Origin: Shimia sp.
GTDB lineage: Bacteria > Pseudomonadota > Alphaproteobacteria > Rhodobacterales > Rhodobacteraceae
NCBI RefSeq assembly: GCF_022448905.1
Contig: NZ_JAKVCW010000002.1
Coordinates: forward strand, 310,001 to 374,000
Length of the DNA: 64,000 bases
Direction of reading: 5' to 3'
In this document: in pieces, positions 61,837 to 64,000 of the stretch
Numbering within the stretch: the first letter of the stretch is position 1
Layout: each line of letters opens with the position of its first letter
Position numbers and translations under genes: made by a program
Notes under the pieces: generated by a model
What the model saw: the letters and a program-made list of their open reading frames with translations, nothing else
What the model was told of the DNA's origin: nothing
Databases searched by the model: none

Positions 61837-63221
61837 CGTTGTGCAATCCGTTCCTTGATGAGCGCTTCCAGCGCTCCCAGATCATTGGGAACACGGGTCA
61901 CGCGTTCGTCTTTGTCCATCATATCCGCCATATGCGGCGGCAGTGCCGGACGTGCCCCCATCGCAGCTTCCACCGCGTCCGGGAACTTCGCCGGATGCGC
62001 CGTGGCCAAAGTGACCATAGGCACTTCGCCCAAATAGGCATTCGCGACCTTTACGCCAACTGCCGAGTGCGGGCAAAGCACTTCTGAGGTTGCGGTAAAT
62101 GCGCTGGCGATGGTGGCGTTTGTTTCCTCTTCCGAGGCCCGGCCGCTGTCAAAATGCTCACGCAGCGTTTCCATCGCGCCTTGGGAGATCGCAAAGGAGC
62201 CATCCTTCAACTCTTCCATCAACTGCGCCACCGCGCCGCCATCACGGCCATAGGCGTCAAACAGCGCGCGCTCAAAATTGGAGCTGACCTGAATGTCCAT
62301 AGACGGGCTGATCGACGGCGTCACGCCCTCTTTGGTGTAAGCCCCGGTTTCCATGGTGCGATGCAGGATGTCGTTTTGGTTGGTTGCGATGACCAGACGG
62401 TCAATCGGCAGCCCCATCTTCTTGGCGATGTAGCCTGCAAAAATGTCGCCGAAGTTACCAGTTGGCACGGTGAAGCTCACCTTGCGATATGGCGCGCCAA
62501 GGCTCACGGCGGAAGTGAAGTAATACACCACCTGCGCCAGCACCCGCGCCCAGTTGATCGAGTTCACACCGGCCAGCTTCACGCCATCGCGGAAGTCAAA
62601 GTCGTTGAACATGTCTTTAAGCTTGGCCTGACAGTCGTCAAAGTCGCCATCCAGCGCCAGCGCATGCACATTGGCGTCCTCTGGCGTGGTCATCTGTTTG
62701 CGCTGAATGTCGGACACCCGGCCATGCGGGAACAGGATGAACACATCCACATTGTCCAATCCGCGGAAAGCTTCAATAGCGGCAGAGCCGGTGTCACCCG
62801 AGGTCGCGCCCACAATGGTCACTCGCTCATTGCGGCGCGCCAGCGAGAATTGGAACAGCTGACCAATCAATTGCATCGCGAAATCTTTGAACGCCAGCGT
62901 TGGACCGTGGAACAGCTCCAGAAGATAGTGGTTCGGCGCCAACTGCACCAAGGGCGCGCGTGCGTCATGGCGGAAGTTCGCATAGGCCCGCGCAATGATG
63001 CCTTTGAACTCTTCATCGGTGAAGGCATCGCCCACAAACGGACGCATCACGACAAACGCGGCCTCTTCATACGACTTGCCCGCCAGTCCTGCGATCTCCT
63101 CGGCAGACAGCGTCGGAATGCTTTCTGGCACATACAGCCCACCGTCACGTGCGAGACCGGTCAACATGGCCTCTTCAAAGCTCAGCTCCGGGGCGTTTCC
63201 ACGGGTCGAAATATATTTCAC
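61833..63221 (-). CDS. thrC: Threonine synthase
   Basis: The PLP enzyme converting O-phosphohomoserine to threonine. The 462-residue product starts VKYISTRGNAPELSFEEAML, has the PLP-lysine motif HGPTLAFKDFAMQLIGQL, GATSGDTGSAAIEAFRG, and VPTGNFGDIFAGYIAKKMG (phosphate-binding loop). The GTG at 63221 lies 5 nt after the SURF1 stop; the ORF could open earlier only inside SURF1. Length is as expected. It is coupled to the M16 gene. Confidence 0.95.
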   Translation of the reverse strand: MKYISTRGNAPELSFEEAMLTGLARDGGLYVPESIPTLSAEEIAGLAGKSYEEAAFVVMRPFVGDAFTDEEFKGIIARAYANFRHDARAPLVQLAPNHYLLELFHGPTLAFKDFAMQLIGQLFQFSLARRNERVTIVGATSGDTGSAAIEAFRGLDNVDVFILFPHGRVSDIQRKQMTTPEDANVHALALDGDFDDCQAKLKDMFNDFDFRDGVKLAGVNSINWARVLAQVVYYFTSAVSLGAPYRKVSFTVPTGNFGDIFAGYIAKKMGLPIDRLVIATNQNDILHRTMETGAYTKEGVTPSISPSMDIQVSSNFERALFDAYGRDGGAVAQLMEELKDGSFAISQGAMETLREHFDSGRASEEETNATIASAFTATSEVLCPHSAVGVKVANAYLGEVPMVTLATAHPAKFPDAVEAAMGARPALPPHMADMMDKDERVTRVPNDLGALEALIKERIAQR

Positions 63222-63226
63222 GTCTC

Positions 63227-63904
63227 TCAGGCCTTTTTGGTTTTGCGCATCCGGCGCAGGTAATACAGGGTCATCGCCACCCAGACAATTGCCAGTCCGT
63301 ACCATGTCAGGACATATTCAAGGTGATTGTTGGGCAACGCGGCAGTGTCCACCGGCAAAGGCGTCGCAATCGCGCCCTTGTCACTGTCTTCCCGCACGAT
63401 CAGCAGGACCGGCTCGGTGTTCAGAACCTCAGCCATCTGCTCCACATCACGGGCAAACCAGATGTTGCCGTCCACGTCATTGGCTGGGGTAAAACTGTCC
63501 CGCTCATCCGGCCAATGCAAGTTGCCCACCACTTCCACATCGTGTGCCTGACGCGCGGCGTCTTTGTCTTCGGTCTTGATCCAACCGCGATCAATCATGA
63601 TCCGACGGCCACCTTCAGTCTCAAACGCCGACACCAGGCGATAGACAGCTCCGGCGTCCCGCGTGCTGGCCAACAGGTGGATTTCATCTTCGGTGATGGT
63701 GCCAGACACAGCCACCGGCAGGTACTTGTCCCGCTCCAAATCAATGGGCTCCGGCAGCGCCACAGGATCGCTCGCAATCCGCGCATTGATCTCCGCAATG
63801 ACGCCTTCCTTCCAGGTCAGTCGCTGCAACTGCCATGTGCCCAGCGACACCAGCACCACCGTGCCCAGAATGCCAAAAAACAGCGGCCAGAACAGTCGAC
63901 GCAA
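63227..63904 (-). CDS. SURF1 family cytochrome oxidase assembly protein
   Basis: A 225-residue inner-membrane protein assisting cytochrome c oxidase assembly (heme a insertion). It has an N-terminal span (FWPLFFGILGTVVLVSLGTW), a periplasmic domain with the SURF1 GTWQLQRLTWKEGVI start, DRGWIKTEDKD and EYVLTWYGLAIVWVAMTLYYL as the second span, and a basic tail RRMRKTKKA. Cytochrome oxidase genes probably lie just beyond the right edge on the same strand; a terminator 20 nt upstream suggests they form a separate transcript. Confidence 0.92.
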   Translation of the reverse strand: MRRLFWPLFFGILGTVVLVSLGTWQLQRLTWKEGVIAEINARIASDPVALPEPIDLERDKYLPVAVSGTITEDEIHLLASTRDAGAVYRLVSAFETEGGRRIMIDRGWIKTEDKDAARQAHDVEVVGNLHWPDERDSFTPANDVDGNIWFARDVEQMAEVLNTEPVLLIVREDSDKGAIATPLPVDTAALPNNHLEYVLTWYGLAIVWVAMTLYYLRRMRKTKKA

Positions 63905-63923
63905 GACAGCGATCCTTCTTAGA

Positions 63924-63955
63924 AAGAAAAAGCGCGGCAGAACCTGCCGCGCTTT
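63924..63955 (-). terminator. Intrinsic terminator of a gene beyond the right edge
   Basis: A perfect 12-bp stem (63929-63940 with 63944-63955) with a 3-nt loop is followed on the minus strand by TTTCTTTC (with two T inside the stem foot). It would end a minus-strand transcript entering from beyond 64000, probably a cytochrome oxidase gene. Confidence 0.85.
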
Positions 63956-64000
63956 GCTTTAATCGTATCCGCTCTCAAGGATCAACCTTTAGCAGGTCGC

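Noticed and set aside
63975..63998. Tail of a minus-strand coding region at the right edge
   Set aside because: A frame ending DLLKVDP-stop is visible, but eight codons cannot support a gene call; only the terminator after it was annotated.
1..64000. CRISPR arrays, tRNA/rRNA genes, insertion sequences or prophage
   Set aside because: No regularly spaced repeats, tRNA-like cloverleaf ends, transposase, integrase or phage structural genes were found by reading both strands.

Overview
The window is chromosomal DNA of an alphaproteobacterium, most likely a marine Rhodobacteraceae (Roseobacter group). The grounds are high GC content, a complete alphaproteobacterial division/cell-wall (dcw) cluster with DUF2484-type genes inside it, aerobic cobaltochelatase genes cobS/cobT, a lysC-ptsP pair, a thrC/M16/RimJ cluster next to SURF1, and a perfect FnrL-type box. 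No tRNA, rRNA, transposase, integrase or CRISPR array was found. The species cannot be named from sequence alone.

Layout. 1-8.7 kb: partial msrB (off the left edge), cobS and cobT, aminopeptidase P, a DUF427 protein, and a three-gene ABC ATPase/permease/DUF3299 operon. 8.7-13.1 kb (minus): CLC chloride transporter, recN, bamD. 13.1-41.2 kb (minus): the dcw cluster, transcribed from mraZ towards lpxC in the order mraZ, rsmH, ftsL, ftsI, murE, murF, mraY, [sulfotransferase-like gene], murD, [HPF-like gene, 57-aa membrane protein, flavoprotein, ECF sigma/anti-sigma, sulfite dehydrogenase and diheme cytochrome c], ftsW, murG, murC, two tandem DUF2484-like genes, a small membrane protein, murB, ddl, ftsQ, ftsA, ftsZ, terminator, lpxC. 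41.9-47.6 kb (plus): Nudix hydrolase, DUF1178 protein, short-chain dehydrogenase, lysC, ptsP. 47.8-54.1 kb: EcsC family gene, an AT-richer interrupted hypothetical gene, a GNAT, a flavin reductase-like gene, a hexapeptide acetyltransferase, an AEC permease and a SulP transporter. 54.3-59.9 kb: IalB-like secreted protein, mtnP, LysE exporter, Lys-rich small protein, apt, an FAD-linked oxidase and an MBL-fold protein. 60-64 kb (minus): SURF1, thrC, M16 peptidase and RimJ-like acetyltransferase.

How the genes work together. The dcw genes make lipid II (murEFD, mraY, murGCB, ddl) and the divisome (ftsLIWQAZ); lpxC and bamD add outer-membrane synthesis. Many neighbours overlap by 1-13 nt, so translational coupling is likely. 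mtnP and apt form an adenine-salvage pair. lysC and thrC serve the aspartate family. The sulfite dehydrogenase, its cytochrome and the ECF sigma/anti-sigma pair look like a self-contained sulfite-response module.

The most interesting signals are regulatory. There are two TTAA-N7-TTAA (CtrA-type) sites, upstream of ddl-ftsQA and of ftsZ. Eight same-strand TGGGA repeats (MraZ-box-like) and a 13-bp perfect inverted repeat lie in the long mraZ leader. A perfect TTGAT-N4-ATCAA box with correctly placed -10 precedes the HPF-like gene. A four-copy dispersed hairpin repeat carries the core AAATATCCCGGGG. Further points are the sulfite module and sulfotransferase-like gene inside the dcw cluster, and a short membrane protein gene below usual ORF cut-offs.
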